64,000 bases of DNA from Psychroserpens mesophilus (lineage in GTDB: Bacteria > Bacteroidota > Bacteroidia > Flavobacteriales > Flavobacteriaceae), in NCBI RefSeq assembly GCF_000826645.1, contig NZ_JXJP01000013.1, forward strand, positions 62,001-126,000. The letters run 5' to 3'. Numbering within the stretch: the stretch's first letter is position 1; each line of letters starts with the position of its first letter. The notes under the pieces were generated by a model. It was not told where the DNA came from. It searched no databases and saw nothing but the letters and a program-made list of their open reading frames with translations. Made by a program: the position numbers and the translations under genes. Positions 1 through 9,080 of the stretch are shown piece by piece.

Positions 1-149
1 TCTAGCTTTTGAGCATCAAGCTCGATTTTCTTTTGTCTGATTTGCTCTAAGTTGCCTGAAGCAATAATATCTTCAACACTTTTATGTTTATCACCTCCAC
101 AAGAGAAAATAAAAAGAGTTATAAATGCAAATGTTATGATTTGTTTCAT
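1..149 (-). CDS. RND efflux periplasmic adaptor lipoprotein, N-terminus only
   Basis: The gene reads leftward and leaves the window, so only about 49 residues are visible. It starts MKQIITFAFITLFIFSCGG, a lipoprotein signal peptide with a lipobox ending in Cys, followed by a charged helical stretch. It lies 14 bases downstream of a TolC-like gene and in the same direction, in the order TetR, outer-membrane factor, this gene. In Bacteroidota that order is usual for RND tripartite efflux operons, where the third gene is the HlyD/AcrA-family adaptor. The adaptor call rests on context and the lipoprotein start; the biotinyl-lipoyl-like and barrel domains would lie outside the window. Confidence 0.6.
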   Translation of the reverse strand, partial: MKQIITFAFITLFIFSCGGDKHKSVEDIIASGNLEQIRQKKIELDAQKL

Positions 150-163
150 TGGGTATGTTTTTG

Positions 164-1486
164 TTAATTGATTGGTGTATTTAGAATGGTTTCTAGTTCA
201 GCCTTAGAGTTAATCACATCTAACATCGCTTGTAAAAACTCTTGTTGTGCAGTATATAGTTGAGTTTGTGCTTGTCTAAGTTCGAAACTAGAACCAATGC
301 CTTCAAAGAATTTAGTTTGATTTTTAGTCTCTATACGTTCAGCAAGATTTAAATTTTCTCTTTTATTTTCGTAATCTTCAATAGCAAACTTGTATTCGCT
401 TTTAGAAGATGCAATTTGTAATTTTATCATCTGCTCGGTTTCGATTAAATCATCTTCAGATTTTTCTAAATTTATTTTGGCACGTTGTGTACGAGCGCTT
501 TTAAGACCAGAACCAAATATTGGAATATCTAAATTTAACCCAAAAGCTGCTGTTCCGACCCATGGCTGACTATTACTAAAAAATCGAAACTTCTCATTAT
601 TGCCTATGTACGATCCTGTAAAAAATCCGCTTAATGTTGGAAGTGATTTACTTTGTTCCAGTTTCACTAAAAGTTCTTTAGATACTTTATTATTTTCTGC
701 AATCTTAAAATCTATGATATTTTTTACATCCTCATTAGTTTCCAAAAGCTCTAATTGCATGTTTTTTAGAGCAAGTGTTTCCAGATTATCTGTTAATATA
801 GTATCACTATTAATGTCTAAACCTAAGGTTATGTTTAACATCTGATAGGACAAATCTTTTAATCTTTTGGTGTTACTTAGATTACTTTTAACGCTTGAAA
901 GTGTGATTTTGAGTTGTTCTACACTTTCTTCTTCTTCTAGTCCGTTTTCATAAATTTTTGTGATATCATTTAAATTTTTTTCTAAGACATCAACATTTCT
1001 TTCGAAAATTTTTAAACTTTCTTCAGCTAATAATACATTTCCGTAAGCATTAATAACAGATTTTCTGACTTCTAAATCGGTTTTTACCTTGGCATTTTCT
1101 GAAATTTCTAAAAACACTTTTGCAGATTGCAGCCCTACAATATAAGATCCATCAAAAATAAGTTGGTTTAAAGTGGCTGAAGGCGTGATATTTTGCTTTG
1201 CACCAATATCTATAAAGCCATCATTATTAAAATCGATTCCAGGAAATTGACGCTCTATATTGTTAATATAGCTTACGTTACCATTTATTTGTGGCAAACC
1301 TGATGCGATGGCTTCCCACTTTTGTTTTATGGCAGCATCTATGTCTCGACTCGCATTTTTAGATTGTCTATTGTTTTCTAAAGCGTAGGCTATAGCTTCT
1401 TCTAGCGACAAACTATTAGAAATTTCCTGAGTATAGCCTATAGACATAGTGATTATACTTATAAATAGAATGAGTGATTGTCTCAT
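164..1486 (-). CDS. TolC-family outer membrane efflux protein
   Basis: The 440-residue protein starts with a Sec signal peptide (MRQSLILFISIITMSIGYTQ) and continues with two long helical, heptad-rich segments separated by shorter strand-rich stretches. This is the two-fold OEP repeat of TolC/OprM proteins, and the length fits. In the family it forms a trimeric outer-membrane barrel with a periplasmic tunnel that docks on an RND or ABC pump. It starts four bases after the TetR gene and ends 14 bases before the adaptor gene, so the three are very probably one transcript. The substrate cannot be told from this gene. Confidence 0.9.
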   Translation of the reverse strand: MRQSLILFISIITMSIGYTQEISNSLSLEEAIAYALENNRQSKNASRDIDAAIKQKWEAIASGLPQINGNVSYINNIERQFPGIDFNNDGFIDIGAKQNITPSATLNQLIFDGSYIVGLQSAKVFLEISENAKVKTDLEVRKSVINAYGNVLLAEESLKIFERNVDVLEKNLNDITKIYENGLEEEESVEQLKITLSSVKSNLSNTKRLKDLSYQMLNITLGLDINSDTILTDNLETLALKNMQLELLETNEDVKNIIDFKIAENNKVSKELLVKLEQSKSLPTLSGFFTGSYIGNNEKFRFFSNSQPWVGTAAFGLNLDIPIFGSGLKSARTQRAKINLEKSEDDLIETEQMIKLQIASSKSEYKFAIEDYENKRENLNLAERIETKNQTKFFEGIGSSFELRQAQTQLYTAQQEFLQAMLDVINSKAELETILNTPIN

Positions 1487-1489
1487 GAT

Positions 1490-2095
1490 TTATGATTGAT
1501 TCTTATTAATAAAATTATTTAATACGGTCATTCCTTTAGTCGTTACGATAGCTCTTAAGTGATACTCGAGATAACTTTCCATGAGATATTCCATAGTATA
1601 TTTTTCTTTTGGAAAAATAGTATCATCCTTAATTCCTGTCATCCCATTAAAATACATTCTGGAAATAAAATCTACATTGATATTTGACCTAAAGAGCTCA
1701 GTATCTACACCTTTTTGAATGCTTTCTTTTACAGATTCATGCATCTTCTCAAATTGTTTAAGATGAAGAATTTGGTATATTTTAGGATAATATTTTTTGA
1801 GTTGAAACTGAGGTGATGTCTTTTCATTTTTCAAATAATTCATCACATACATTTTAATGTCATACAATTCTTCAATAGGATTGTGTGATGCATTACAAAT
1901 ACAATCAATTCCATCACAAATATTCGAAAAGAGGGTAAATGTTACAGCTTCAACTAATTTGGTTTTGTTTTCAAAATGCACGTATATCGTCTTTTTTGAA
2001 ATACCCATTTCACTAGCTATATCATCCATTGTAACACTTTTGAATCCTAAACTTAAAAATAGCTCAGCCGACTTATGTATAATTTGTTCTCTCAT
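1490..2095 (-). CDS. TetR/AcrR-family transcriptional regulator
   Basis: The 201-residue protein has the family's N-terminal helix-turn-helix at about residues 1-48 (TMDDIASEMGISKKTIYVHF), where the GISKKTIY recognition helix is typical. A longer all-helical ligand-binding and dimerisation part without specific similarity that I can name follows. It is the first gene of the efflux operon (TolC-like and adaptor genes follow within a few bases). An inverted repeat just upstream, AGGAAACT-N14-AGTTTCCT, is a good candidate for its own operator. The likely role is a drug- or metabolite-responsive repressor of this operon. Confidence 0.9.
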   Translation of the reverse strand: MREQIIHKSAELFLSLGFKSVTMDDIASEMGISKKTIYVHFENKTKLVEAVTFTLFSNICDGIDCICNASHNPIEELYDIKMYVMNYLKNEKTSPQFQLKKYYPKIYQILHLKQFEKMHESVKESIQKGVDTELFRSNINVDFISRMYFNGMTGIKDDTIFPKEKYTMEYLMESYLEYHLRAIVTTKGMTVLNNFINKNQS

Positions 2096-2117
2096 AATTT
2101 GAGTGCAAATCTACAAC

Positions 2118-2147
2118 AGGAAACTTTAAAAACAAAAATAGTTTCCT
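2118..2147. promoter_or_regulatory. Inverted repeat, candidate TetR operator
   Basis: AGGAAACT and its exact reverse complement AGTTTCCT are separated by 14 bases, 23 bases upstream of the TetR start codon. TetR-family regulators usually bind such palindromes next to their own gene, so this is probably the autoregulatory operator of the efflux operon. It also lies about 40 bases upstream of the promoter of the divergent prenyl synthase gene. Confidence 0.5.
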
Positions 2148-2185
2148 TGGTTTTATGGTTTTTTTAACATATAGTTAAAGTGTGA

Positions 2186-2215
2186 TTGTAGATTTAGGCA
2201 TTTACATTATTTTTG
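2186..2215 (+). promoter_or_regulatory. Bacteroidota-type promoter of the polyprenyl synthetase gene
   Basis: TTG at 2186-2188 and TATTTTTG at 2208-2215 match the -33 TTG and -7 TAnnTTTG elements of the Bacteroidota primary sigma factor, with 19 bases between them. The ATG of the gene starts only four bases after the -7 element, so transcription should begin at or next to the start codon. That would make a leaderless or nearly leaderless mRNA. Confidence 0.55.
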
Positions 2216-2219
2216 TACA

Positions 2220-3194
2220 ATGCAGAACATACAATCTTATCAAGAGGCTTTTTTGAATCATTTGGACACGTTTATAAAGCCTAAAGAACCTACCTCGCTT
2301 TACAATCCGATATATTATATAATTAAGCTTGGAGGTAAACGTTTAAGACCGACTTTAACCTTAATGACTGCTGAAATTTTTGGCTGTGATTATCAAAAAG
2401 CACTTGATGCCGCTTTAAGCGTTGAAGTCTTTCACAATTTTTCTTTGGTTCACGATGATATTATGGATGATGCGCCTTTACGTCGTGGCAAGGAAACCGT
2501 TCATGAAAAATGGGATATCAATACTGGGATACTCTCTGGAGACGCTATGCTTATAATGGCCTATCAGTTGTTTGAAAATTATGAGCCGAAAGTGTTTCAG
2601 AGTTTAGCAAAATTATTCAGCAAAACAGCACTTGAAGTTTGTGAAGGACAACAATATGATGTTGATTTTGAAACGCGTGATGATGTCACCATTCCAGAAT
2701 ATTTAAAAATGATTGAATATAAAACTGCTGTTTTAGTAGGTGCTGCCATGAAAATGGGAGCTATTGTTGCTGAAGCTTCAGAAAGTTGTCAAAATTCGAT
2801 GTATGAATTTGGTAAAAATTTGGGTATCGCATTCCAGTTACAAGATGATTATTTAGATGCTTTTGGCAATCCAGAAACTTTTGGAAAGCAAGTTGGAGGT
2901 GATATTATCGAAAATAAAAAGACTTATCTTTACCTGAATGCTTTAAACTTCTCCAGTGCAGAAGACAAACGACAGTTAGAGCATTTGTACAGTGTAAATC
3001 CGTCTGACCCAAGCGAAAAAATAGATACGGTTAAGCACTATTTTATATCTAGCGGATCGGCAGAAGCCACAAAAAAAGAGATTGAAAATTATACGAAAAA
3101 AGCATTTTCAGTTTTAGAGCATTTGAAAATTTCAGAAGAAAATAAACACATATTAAAGACCTTTGGAACTAATTTAATGACCAGAAATGTATAA
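2220..3194 (+). CDS. Polyprenyl (isoprenyl) diphosphate synthase
   Basis: The 324-residue trans-prenyltransferase condenses isopentenyl diphosphate with an allylic primer. The GGKRLRP motif (about residues 38-44), first aspartate-rich motif DDIMD (79-83) with LRRG after it, second motif DDYLD (209-213) and GGDI are all present, so the Mg-diphosphate site is complete. Phe at the fifth position before the first DD favours a short-chain product such as GGPP or FPP over octaprenyl, but this is an inference. The next gene overlaps it by one base (TAATG), suggesting translational coupling. Confidence 0.92.
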   Translation: MQNIQSYQEAFLNHLDTFIKPKEPTSLYNPIYYIIKLGGKRLRPTLTLMTAEIFGCDYQKALDAALSVEVFHNFSLVHDDIMDDAPLRRGKETVHEKWDINTGILSGDAMLIMAYQLFENYEPKVFQSLAKLFSKTALEVCEGQQYDVDFETRDDVTIPEYLKMIEYKTAVLVGAAMKMGAIVAEASESCQNSMYEFGKNLGIAFQLQDDYLDAFGNPETFGKQVGGDIIENKKTYLYLNALNFSSAEDKRQLEHLYSVNPSDPSEKIDTVKHYFISSGSAEATKKEIENYTKKAFSVLEHLKISEENKHILKTFGTNLMTRNV

Positions 3195-3544
3195 TGCAAT
3201 TACCACAATCGTTTGATGATTTAATCTCAGAAGCTGAAAGTTTAGAGCTCTATTCAAAATTTATACAACAAATTAATAAAGATTTTTTATTGGCAAATAT
3301 TGCTCTTGATTTTGAAGATACCATTTTGCCTTCGAGTTTAAAATATTTGCTTCATGAAATTATATTTAAACTCATACAAGAGAAGTTTGCAGACTACCTC
3401 AACCTCCTTTACATCGTTGATGTTGCTGAACATAAAATAAAACAACTTGATGGCAGTGATACTTTAAAATTATCAGAAGATGTCATGTTTTTAATCTTAC
3501 AACGCGAGTGGCAAAAGGTTTGGTTTCGCCATACATACGCTTAA
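3194..3544 (+). CDS. Small conserved hypothetical protein linked to prenyl synthase
   Basis: The 116-residue protein is acidic and probably all-helical, with no signal peptide or membrane segment. I recognise no catalytic motif. Its start codon shares one base with the stop of the polyprenyl synthetase, so the two are translated from one mRNA. The last four bases overlap the 3' end of the convergent outer-membrane protein gene. Function unknown; the tight coupling suggests a partner role in isoprenoid metabolism, but this is only context. Confidence 0.7.
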   Translation: MQLPQSFDDLISEAESLELYSKFIQQINKDFLLANIALDFEDTILPSSLKYLLHEIIFKLIQEKFADYLNLLYIVDVAEHKIKQLDGSDTLKLSEDVMFLILQREWQKVWFRHTYA

Positions 3545-4098
3545 AATAAAACCCTTACAAAAGGCATATAAGGATCGGCATAAATACTTTTCTCTCTACT
3601 GTAAAGCAAATCGTATCGAATGCCGAAAGTCACATTTCGGTTGCCATAACCTATTCCCATGAACAATGCTGGATACCAGTAATTATCATTTTCAAATCTT
3701 GAATCTTCAAATTTTCGATTAACGTTTAACTGTTCAAATTCAGCAGAGACTTGTAATTCTCTTATCGGATTGTATAATCCAATAACACTAGCACCAAAAA
3801 TTGTAGATTTAAAAAAATTGTCTTGCTTATTGTATGTAGCATTGAGTCCGACACCTGTAGCAAACTTCGAATTAAACTGATACATACCAATTGGAGCTAT
3901 TGTTCCACTAAAAAAACCATCTCCAAAACTCAAGCCAACACTACCTCCAAATCTAACATGATCCCAAAAATTATCAGTATAATCGATATTTTGAGAATCA
4001 ATATCATCCGTATTTTGAGAAAAAGACATTAAAAAGCTGTTCAAAAAAAGCAGAACAATTAGGCAAGTTTTGCCATTTAAAAGTGAGGAAAAATTCAT
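3541..4098 (-). CDS. Small outer-membrane beta-barrel protein
   Basis: The 185-residue protein has an N-terminal signal sequence (about residues 8-27, ending FLMSFSQN) and then alternating aromatic and glycine-rich strands such as FGGSVGLSFGDGFF and MGIGYGNRNVTFGIRYDLLY. It ends in VRVLF, a C-terminal aromatic typical of outer-membrane barrels. From memory, homologues next to odhA in flavobacteria are often labelled alpha-ketoglutarate decarboxylase. Nothing in this sequence supports an enzyme, and the label probably leaked from the neighbouring E1 gene. It is divergent from sucA and convergent with the small gene at 3194-3544. Confidence 0.75.
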   Translation of the reverse strand: MNFSSLLNGKTCLIVLLFLNSFLMSFSQNTDDIDSQNIDYTDNFWDHVRFGGSVGLSFGDGFFSGTIAPIGMYQFNSKFATGVGLNATYNKQDNFFKSTIFGASVIGLYNPIRELQVSAEFEQLNVNRKFEDSRFENDNYWYPALFMGIGYGNRNVTFGIRYDLLYSREKSIYADPYMPFVRVLF

Positions 4099-4166
4099 TA
4101 TCTAAAATTTGAGTTAAATTACATCTATAAATATACCAAAAACACACCTATTTTTAGTAAATGTTG

Positions 4167-4174
4167 TATTTTTG
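4167..4174 (+). promoter_or_regulatory. Candidate -7 element of the sucA promoter
   Basis: TATTTTTG matches the Bacteroidota TAnnTTTG -7 consensus exactly and lies 39 bases before the sucA ATG. I see no clear TTG at the expected -33 spacing, so the call is moderate. Confidence 0.4.
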
Positions 4175-4213
4175 ACTAAATTTTGTTGAAGCGAAAATGA
4201 CTTATACCAAATA

Positions 4214-6970
4214 ATGGATAAATATTCCTTTTTAAACGCAGCACATACAGCATACTTTGCTGATTTATACGAACAATACCAAAAAAATCCTGATTCTATT
4301 GAACCAAGCTGGAGAGCATTTTTCCAGGGTTATGACTTCGGAAGCGAAAGTTATGGAATGGATGGTGAAATTACCGAAGGTGTTACCACACAAATTCCAG
4401 AACATGTTCAAAAAGAATTTCAAGTGGTGAAACTCATCGATGGTTACAGAAATCGAGGTCATTTATTTACAAAGACCAATCCTGTTCGTGAGCGAAGAAA
4501 ATATGCACCAACACTGGAAATTGAGAATTTCGGACTCTCGCAAAGCGATATGGATACCGTATTTTCTGCTGGTGAAATATTAGGCATTGGAAAATCAACA
4601 CTTAAAAATATTGTTGATCACTTAGAAAAAATTTACTGTGAATCGATAGGTGTTGAATACATGTACATCAGAAAGCCTGAAGAAATTCAGTGGATTCAAA
4701 ATAAATTAAACATCAACGACAATCAGCCTAAATTTTCTGCTGAAGAAAAAAAATACATTCTCAAAAAATTAAATGAAGCGGTTTCATTTGAAAGTTTTTT
4801 ACACACGAAGTATGTTGGACAAAAACGTTTCTCGCTGGAAGGAAATGAATCTTTAATTCCTGCGCTTGATTCACTCATTGAGAATGCTGCAAATCATGGT
4901 GTCAAAGAATTTGTAATGGGAATGGCGCATCGTGGTCGTTTGAGTACGCTTACAAATATTTTTGGAAAATCGGCCAAAGACATCTTTAGTGAATTTGATG
5001 GTAAAGATTATGAACAGGAAGTCTTTGATGGTGATGTAAAATACCATTTAGGATGGACGAGTAATCGTGTGACTGATGGTGGAAAACAAATTAACTTAAA
5101 CATTGCTCCTAACCCTTCGCATTTAGAAACTGTTGGAGCTGTTGTTGAAGGTATTGCCAGAGCAAAACAGGATGACAAGTATAGTGAAGATCCTTCACAA
5201 GTACTTCCAATAGTTGTTCATGGAGATGCTGCTATTTCTGGTCAAGGCTTAGTGTATGAAGTCGTTCAAATGGCGCAATTAGATGGCTATAAAACCAACG
5301 GAACGATTCATATTGTCGTGAATAATCAAATTGGATTCACAACCAATTATCTTGATGGTCGTTCAAGTACCTATTGTACAGATGTTGGTAAAGTAACTTT
5401 ATCACCAGTGATGCACGTCAATGCTGATGATGCGGAAGCAGTTGTGCATGCGATGTTATTTGCGCTTCATTTTAGAATGAAATTTAAGCGAGATGTGTTT
5501 ATCGACTTATTAGGTTATAGAAAATATGGTCATAATGAAGGTGACGAACCTCGTTTCACGCAACCTAAATTATACAAAGCCATTTCAAAACATAAAAATC
5601 CGAGAGATATTTATGCTGAGAAACTTATAGCTGAAGGCGTTATCACTAAGGATTACGTTTCAGAATTAGAAAAAGAATACAAAGATAAACTGGAAGTTAA
5701 ATTAGAAGATTCCAGAAAAATAGATAAAACAGTCATCACACCATTTATGGAAGATGAGTGGACAAACTATCATACGGTTGTTGAAGATGAAATGATGCAG
5801 CCTATTGATACTACGTTCCCTAAAGAAGGTTTAGAAAAAATCACAAAAGTGATTTCTAATTTACCTAAAGATAAAAAGTTCATTCGCAAAATAGAACGTC
5901 TAGTGCAATCACGTCAAACCATGTTTGATGAAGATAAATTAGATTGGGCTATGGCTGAACATTTAGCTTATGGTACATTGCTTGAGGAAGGTTACGACGT
6001 TCGTATTTCTGGACAAGATGTAGAGCGTGGAACATTTTCACACAGGCATGCTGTTGTAAAAGTTGAAGATAGTGAAGAAGAAATATTGCTACTCAATCAA
6101 ATTAGTGATACTCAAGGCAAATTCTTTATCTACAACTCATTACTTTCAGAATATGGCGTTGTAGGTTTCGATTATGGTTACGCCATGGCGAGTCCGAAAA
6201 CCTTAGTGATCTGGGAAGCGCAATTTGGTGATTTCAGTAATGGAGCACAAATTATGTTAGACCAATACATTTCTGCTGCTGAAGATAAATGGAAGCTTCA
6301 AAACGGATTGGTGATGTTACTACCTCATGGTTACGAAGGTCAAGGTGCTGAGCATTCTTCTGGTCGTATGGAACGTTACTTACAACTTTGTGCTAAAGAC
6401 AATATGTTTGTAATGGATTGTACAACGCCAGCAAACATGTATCATTTGCTACGTAAACAGATGAAAGCTGAATTTAGAAAGCCTTTAATCGTATTTACAC
6501 CTAAAAGTTTATTACGTCATCCTTTAGTGGTGTCTTCTGTAGATGAATTTGCTAACGGAAGTTTCCAAATGGTTATTGACGACAACTCTGTTAAAGCTGA
6601 TAACGTAAAAACCTTAGTATTTGTTACGGGTAAGTTTTATTACGATTTACTGGAACAACGTGAAGAACTGAAAAGAGATGATGTTGCACTTGTAAGAATA
6701 GAACAACTATTCCCATTACCTGAACAACAAATTAAAGATGCTATTGCTAAATATAAAAATGCCGACGATATTGTCTGGGCTCAGGAAGAGCCAAGAAACA
6801 TGGGAGCTTATAGTCATATCTTAATGCATTTGGAAGAAGCTAAATCATTTAGAGCTGCATCCAGAAGGCCTTATGGAGCTCCTGCTGCTGGTAGTAGTGT
6901 GCGCTCTAAAAAACGTCATCAGGAAGTTATTAATTACGTCTTTGATAAAACTAAAAATAACCAACGTTAG
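4214..6970 (+). CDS. sucA: 2-oxoglutarate dehydrogenase E1 component
   Basis: The 918-residue thiamine-diphosphate enzyme decarboxylates 2-oxoglutarate in the TCA cycle and passes the succinyl group to E2 lipoyl groups. The N-terminal E2-binding segment (ADLYEQYQKNPDSIEPSWRAF) is present. So are the active-site MGMAHRGRLSTL region, the ThDP/Mg motif (GDAAISGQG to NNQIGFTT), the transketolase-like pyrimidine domain (RGTFSHRHAV, SEYGVVGFDYGYA) and LPHGYEGQGAEHSSGRMER. Length fits full bacterial E1o. The sucB gene follows after 65 bases; E3 is not in the window. Confidence 0.97.
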   Translation: MDKYSFLNAAHTAYFADLYEQYQKNPDSIEPSWRAFFQGYDFGSESYGMDGEITEGVTTQIPEHVQKEFQVVKLIDGYRNRGHLFTKTNPVRERRKYAPTLEIENFGLSQSDMDTVFSAGEILGIGKSTLKNIVDHLEKIYCESIGVEYMYIRKPEEIQWIQNKLNINDNQPKFSAEEKKYILKKLNEAVSFESFLHTKYVGQKRFSLEGNESLIPALDSLIENAANHGVKEFVMGMAHRGRLSTLTNIFGKSAKDIFSEFDGKDYEQEVFDGDVKYHLGWTSNRVTDGGKQINLNIAPNPSHLETVGAVVEGIARAKQDDKYSEDPSQVLPIVVHGDAAISGQGLVYEVVQMAQLDGYKTNGTIHIVVNNQIGFTTNYLDGRSSTYCTDVGKVTLSPVMHVNADDAEAVVHAMLFALHFRMKFKRDVFIDLLGYRKYGHNEGDEPRFTQPKLYKAISKHKNPRDIYAEKLIAEGVITKDYVSELEKEYKDKLEVKLEDSRKIDKTVITPFMEDEWTNYHTVVEDEMMQPIDTTFPKEGLEKITKVISNLPKDKKFIRKIERLVQSRQTMFDEDKLDWAMAEHLAYGTLLEEGYDVRISGQDVERGTFSHRHAVVKVEDSEEEILLLNQISDTQGKFFIYNSLLSEYGVVGFDYGYAMASPKTLVIWEAQFGDFSNGAQIMLDQYISAAEDKWKLQNGLVMLLPHGYEGQGAEHSSGRMERYLQLCAKDNMFVMDCTTPANMYHLLRKQMKAEFRKPLIVFTPKSLLRHPLVVSSVDEFANGSFQMVIDDNSVKADNVKTLVFVTGKFYYDLLEQREELKRDDVALVRIEQLFPLPEQQIKDAIAKYKNADDIVWAQEEPRNMGAYSHILMHLEEAKSFRAASRRPYGAPAAGSSVRSKKRHQEVINYVFDKTKNNQR

Positions 6971-7035
6971 ACTATTAAATTCCTTTATTTGGAATTGAAA
7001 ACATATATAAACGCTTAAAATAAAATTATAGAACG

Positions 7036-8316
7036 ATGATTTTAGAAATGAAAGTTCCTTCTCCAGGAGAATCAATTACAGAAGTTGAAATCGCTGAATG
7101 GTTAGTATCAGATGGAGATTATGTTGAAAAAGATCAAGCCATTGCTGAAGTTGATAGCGACAAAGCTACTTTAGAATTACCTGCAGAAGCAAGCGGAACG
7201 ATTACACTTAAAGCTGAAGAAGGTGATGCTGTTGAAGTTGGAGCTGTTGTATGTTTGATCGATACTGCTGCTGAAAAGCCAAGTGGAGAAGCATCAAAAG
7301 ATGTTCCTGAAACTTATAAAGGTGGTGGTGACGAAGGAGGTGCTAATAAGGCAGAAACTAAAGAATTAATGAAGGATTTAGATTCAGGTGCAAAAGAATC
7401 AAATCATGAAAAAGCTCCTAATCCAGCTAATAAAACTTATGCTTCAGGAGTTGCTAGTCCTGCAGCTAAAAAAGTCCTTGCTGAAAAAGGAATTGATGCG
7501 GCTTCGGTTTCTGGAACAGGAAAAGATGGACGTATTACTAAAGATGATGCTGTGAATGCTGTGCCTTCAATGGGAACTCCAACTGGAGGAAACAGAGGAA
7601 CCTCACGTAGCAAAATGTCGATGTTACGTCGTAAAGTTGCTGAGCGTTTAGTGGAAGCTAAAAATACAACTGCCATGTTAACGACCTTTAACGAAGTTGA
7701 CATGTCACCTATTTTTGAATTACGTAAACAATACAAAGAAGACTTTAAAGCGAAGCATGGCGTTGGACTTGGGTTTATGAGTTTCTTCACATTAGCTGTA
7801 GTTCGTGCATTAAAAATGTATCCTGCAGTTAACTCTATGATCGACGGAAAAGAAATGCTAAGTTATGATTTCTGTGACATTAGTATTGCGGTTTCCGGAC
7901 CAAAAGGATTGATGGTTCCTGTAATTAGAAATGCTGAAAACTTAAGTTTCAGAGGTGTTGAAGCTGAAGTAAAGCGTTTGGCTATTCGTGCTCGTGACGG
8001 ACAAATTACTGTTGATGAAATGACAGGAGGAACATTTACTATTTCTAATGGTGGCGTTTTTGGAAGTATGTTATCAACACCAATTATTAATCCGCCTCAA
8101 AGTGGAATTTTAGGTATGCACAACATCGTTGAACGTCCAGTGGCTATTGATGGTAAAGTTGAAATCAGACCAATCATGTTTGTGGCCTTATCTTATGACC
8201 ATAGAATTATTGACGGAAAAGAATCTGTAGGTTTCTTAGTAGCTGTTAAAGAAGCTTTAGAAAACCCAACAGAATTATTAATGGACAACAACATTAAGAA
8301 AGCTTTAGAAATGTAA
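7036..8316 (+). CDS. sucB: 2-oxoglutarate dehydrogenase E2 (dihydrolipoyl succinyltransferase)
   Basis: The 426-residue protein has one N-terminal lipoyl domain with the attachment lysine in DSDKATLEL (Lys43). A Gly/Lys/Glu-rich linker, a peripheral-subunit-binding domain (about residues 135-172, [15 protein letters not shown]) and the acyltransferase core with [11 protein letters not shown], the HxxxDG active site, follow. It transfers the succinyl group from E1 to CoA. It follows sucA in the same direction with 65 bases between and ends before a strong bidirectional terminator, so the two form an operon. Confidence 0.96.
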   Translation: MILEMKVPSPGESITEVEIAEWLVSDGDYVEKDQAIAEVDSDKATLELPAEASGTITLKAEEGDAVEVGAVVCLIDTAAEKPSGEASKDVPETYKGGGDEGGANKAETKELMKDLDSGAKESNHEKAPNPANKTYASGVASPAAKKVLAEKGIDAASVSGTGKDGRITKDDAVNAVPSMGTPTGGNRGTSRSKMSMLRRKVAERLVEAKNTTAMLTTFNEVDMSPIFELRKQYKEDFKAKHGVGLGFMSFFTLAVVRALKMYPAVNSMIDGKEMLSYDFCDISIAVSGPKGLMVPVIRNAENLSFRGVEAEVKRLAIRARDGQITVDEMTGGTFTISNGGVFGSMLSTPIINPPQSGILGMHNIVERPVAIDGKVEIRPIMFVALSYDHRIIDGKESVGFLVAVKEALENPTELLMDNNIKKALEM

Positions 8317-8323
8317 TTTTAAG

Positions 8324-8360
8324 TTGTCATTCCGACAGCGCAAAGCGATGAGGAATCTCT
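8324..8360. repeat. Interspersed repeat-like element (GTCATTCCGACAGCG type)
   Basis: The stretch begins TTGTCATTCCGACAGCG and ends GAGGAATCTC, with ATTCC and GGAAT at its two ends. It sits just after the sucB stop. Short imperfect palindromes beginning GTCATTCCGACAG are scattered between genes in many flavobacterial genomes. I see only one copy in this window, so membership of such a family is from memory. Confidence 0.4.
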
Positions 8361-8406
8361 TAATTCTAATTAATGAGTTTTCGATAAATAATTACTACTT
8401 TAAAAT

Positions 8407-8443
8407 AAAAAGCGTATTCCGAAGATTTGGAATGCGCTTTTTT
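8407..8443. terminator. Bidirectional intrinsic terminator after sucB
   Basis: A hairpin with arms AGCGTATTCC and GGAATGCGCT, an eight-base loop and A/T tracts on both sides ends the sucB transcript on the plus strand and the lipoprotein transcript on the minus strand. A nearly identical hairpin lies at 9017-9052. Confidence 0.85.
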
Positions 8444-8478
8444 ATGCTAACTTATTGCGTAAAAATAGTTAAAAAATA

Positions 8479-8985
8479 TTATGGCGCATATTGAACGTCA
8501 AATCGTCCTTCTGTTATGTTTATTATTTCGCAATCATCTGTAACTGCAGAAAATTCGAAAATTCCAGAAATAATAAAATTGGTTTCGTCTATATTTGTAA
8601 AAGTGATTGTTCCTGCATAGGTATCTTCGATATCGTAAGAGCAATTCTGTGATTCATTATTAATTATAATCATTGAATTATTTACTAGACTGTAATCCAT
8701 ATTTTCTTGCAAAGGTCCATTAGCCAGCAATATCAATGAGATATTTAAATCTGGATTAATGAAGCCACTGCTTATTTGAAGTTGTAATTGTTGATAAAAG
8801 GAACTTACTTGATTTGAATTAGTTATTGATATAGGTGTACCGTTGAGAAGATAGCCAAACATATTTTCACCAGTCTGTGTTGGTGGCGGCAATTGGTCTA
8901 TTGGGTCGTTAGAGTTGTTATCGTCATCATTTTTGCAGCTATAAAACAAAATACTGCATAACATACATATCGCTAATGTTCTCAT
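8479..8985 (-). CDS. Small secreted lipoprotein, function unknown
   Basis: I start the gene at the ATG at 8985, giving 168 residues that begin with a lipoprotein signal (MRTLAICMLCSILFYSCKNDDD). The longer in-frame start at 9027 lies inside a terminator hairpin and would put 14 unlikely residues before the signal peptide. The Cys is followed by an Asp/Asn-rich linker typical of flavobacterial surface lipoproteins, then a strand-rich domain with two Cys (NCSYD and DDCEI). I do not recognise the domain. The gene is isolated between two copies of the same terminator hairpin. Confidence 0.75.
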   Translation of the reverse strand: MRTLAICMLCSILFYSCKNDDDNNSNDPIDQLPPPTQTGENMFGYLLNGTPISITNSNQVSSFYQQLQLQISSGFINPDLNISLILLANGPLQENMDYSLVNNSMIIINNESQNCSYDIEDTYAGTITFTNIDETNFIISGIFEFSAVTDDCEIINITEGRFDVQYAP

Positions 8986-9016
8986 TTTTTGAATTGTTGA
9001 TTTCAATTTATAAATA

Positions 9017-9052
9017 AAAAAGCGCATTCCGAAGATTTGGAATGCGCTTTTT
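9017..9052. terminator. Bidirectional intrinsic terminator, second copy
   Basis: Arms AGCGCATTCC and GGAATGCGCT with the same eight-base loop as the hairpin at 8407-8443; the two differ at one stem base. On the minus strand it follows the 36-aa peptide gene and has a T tract, so it would end that transcript before the lipoprotein gene. Confidence 0.8.
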
Positions 9053-9080
9053 CTCCCTAATAAAAATAACTAACTAATAA

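Noticed and set aside
8986-9027. Lipoprotein start at 9027
   Set aside because: It lies within a terminator hairpin and would place 14 residues before a signal peptide that starts cleanly at 8985.
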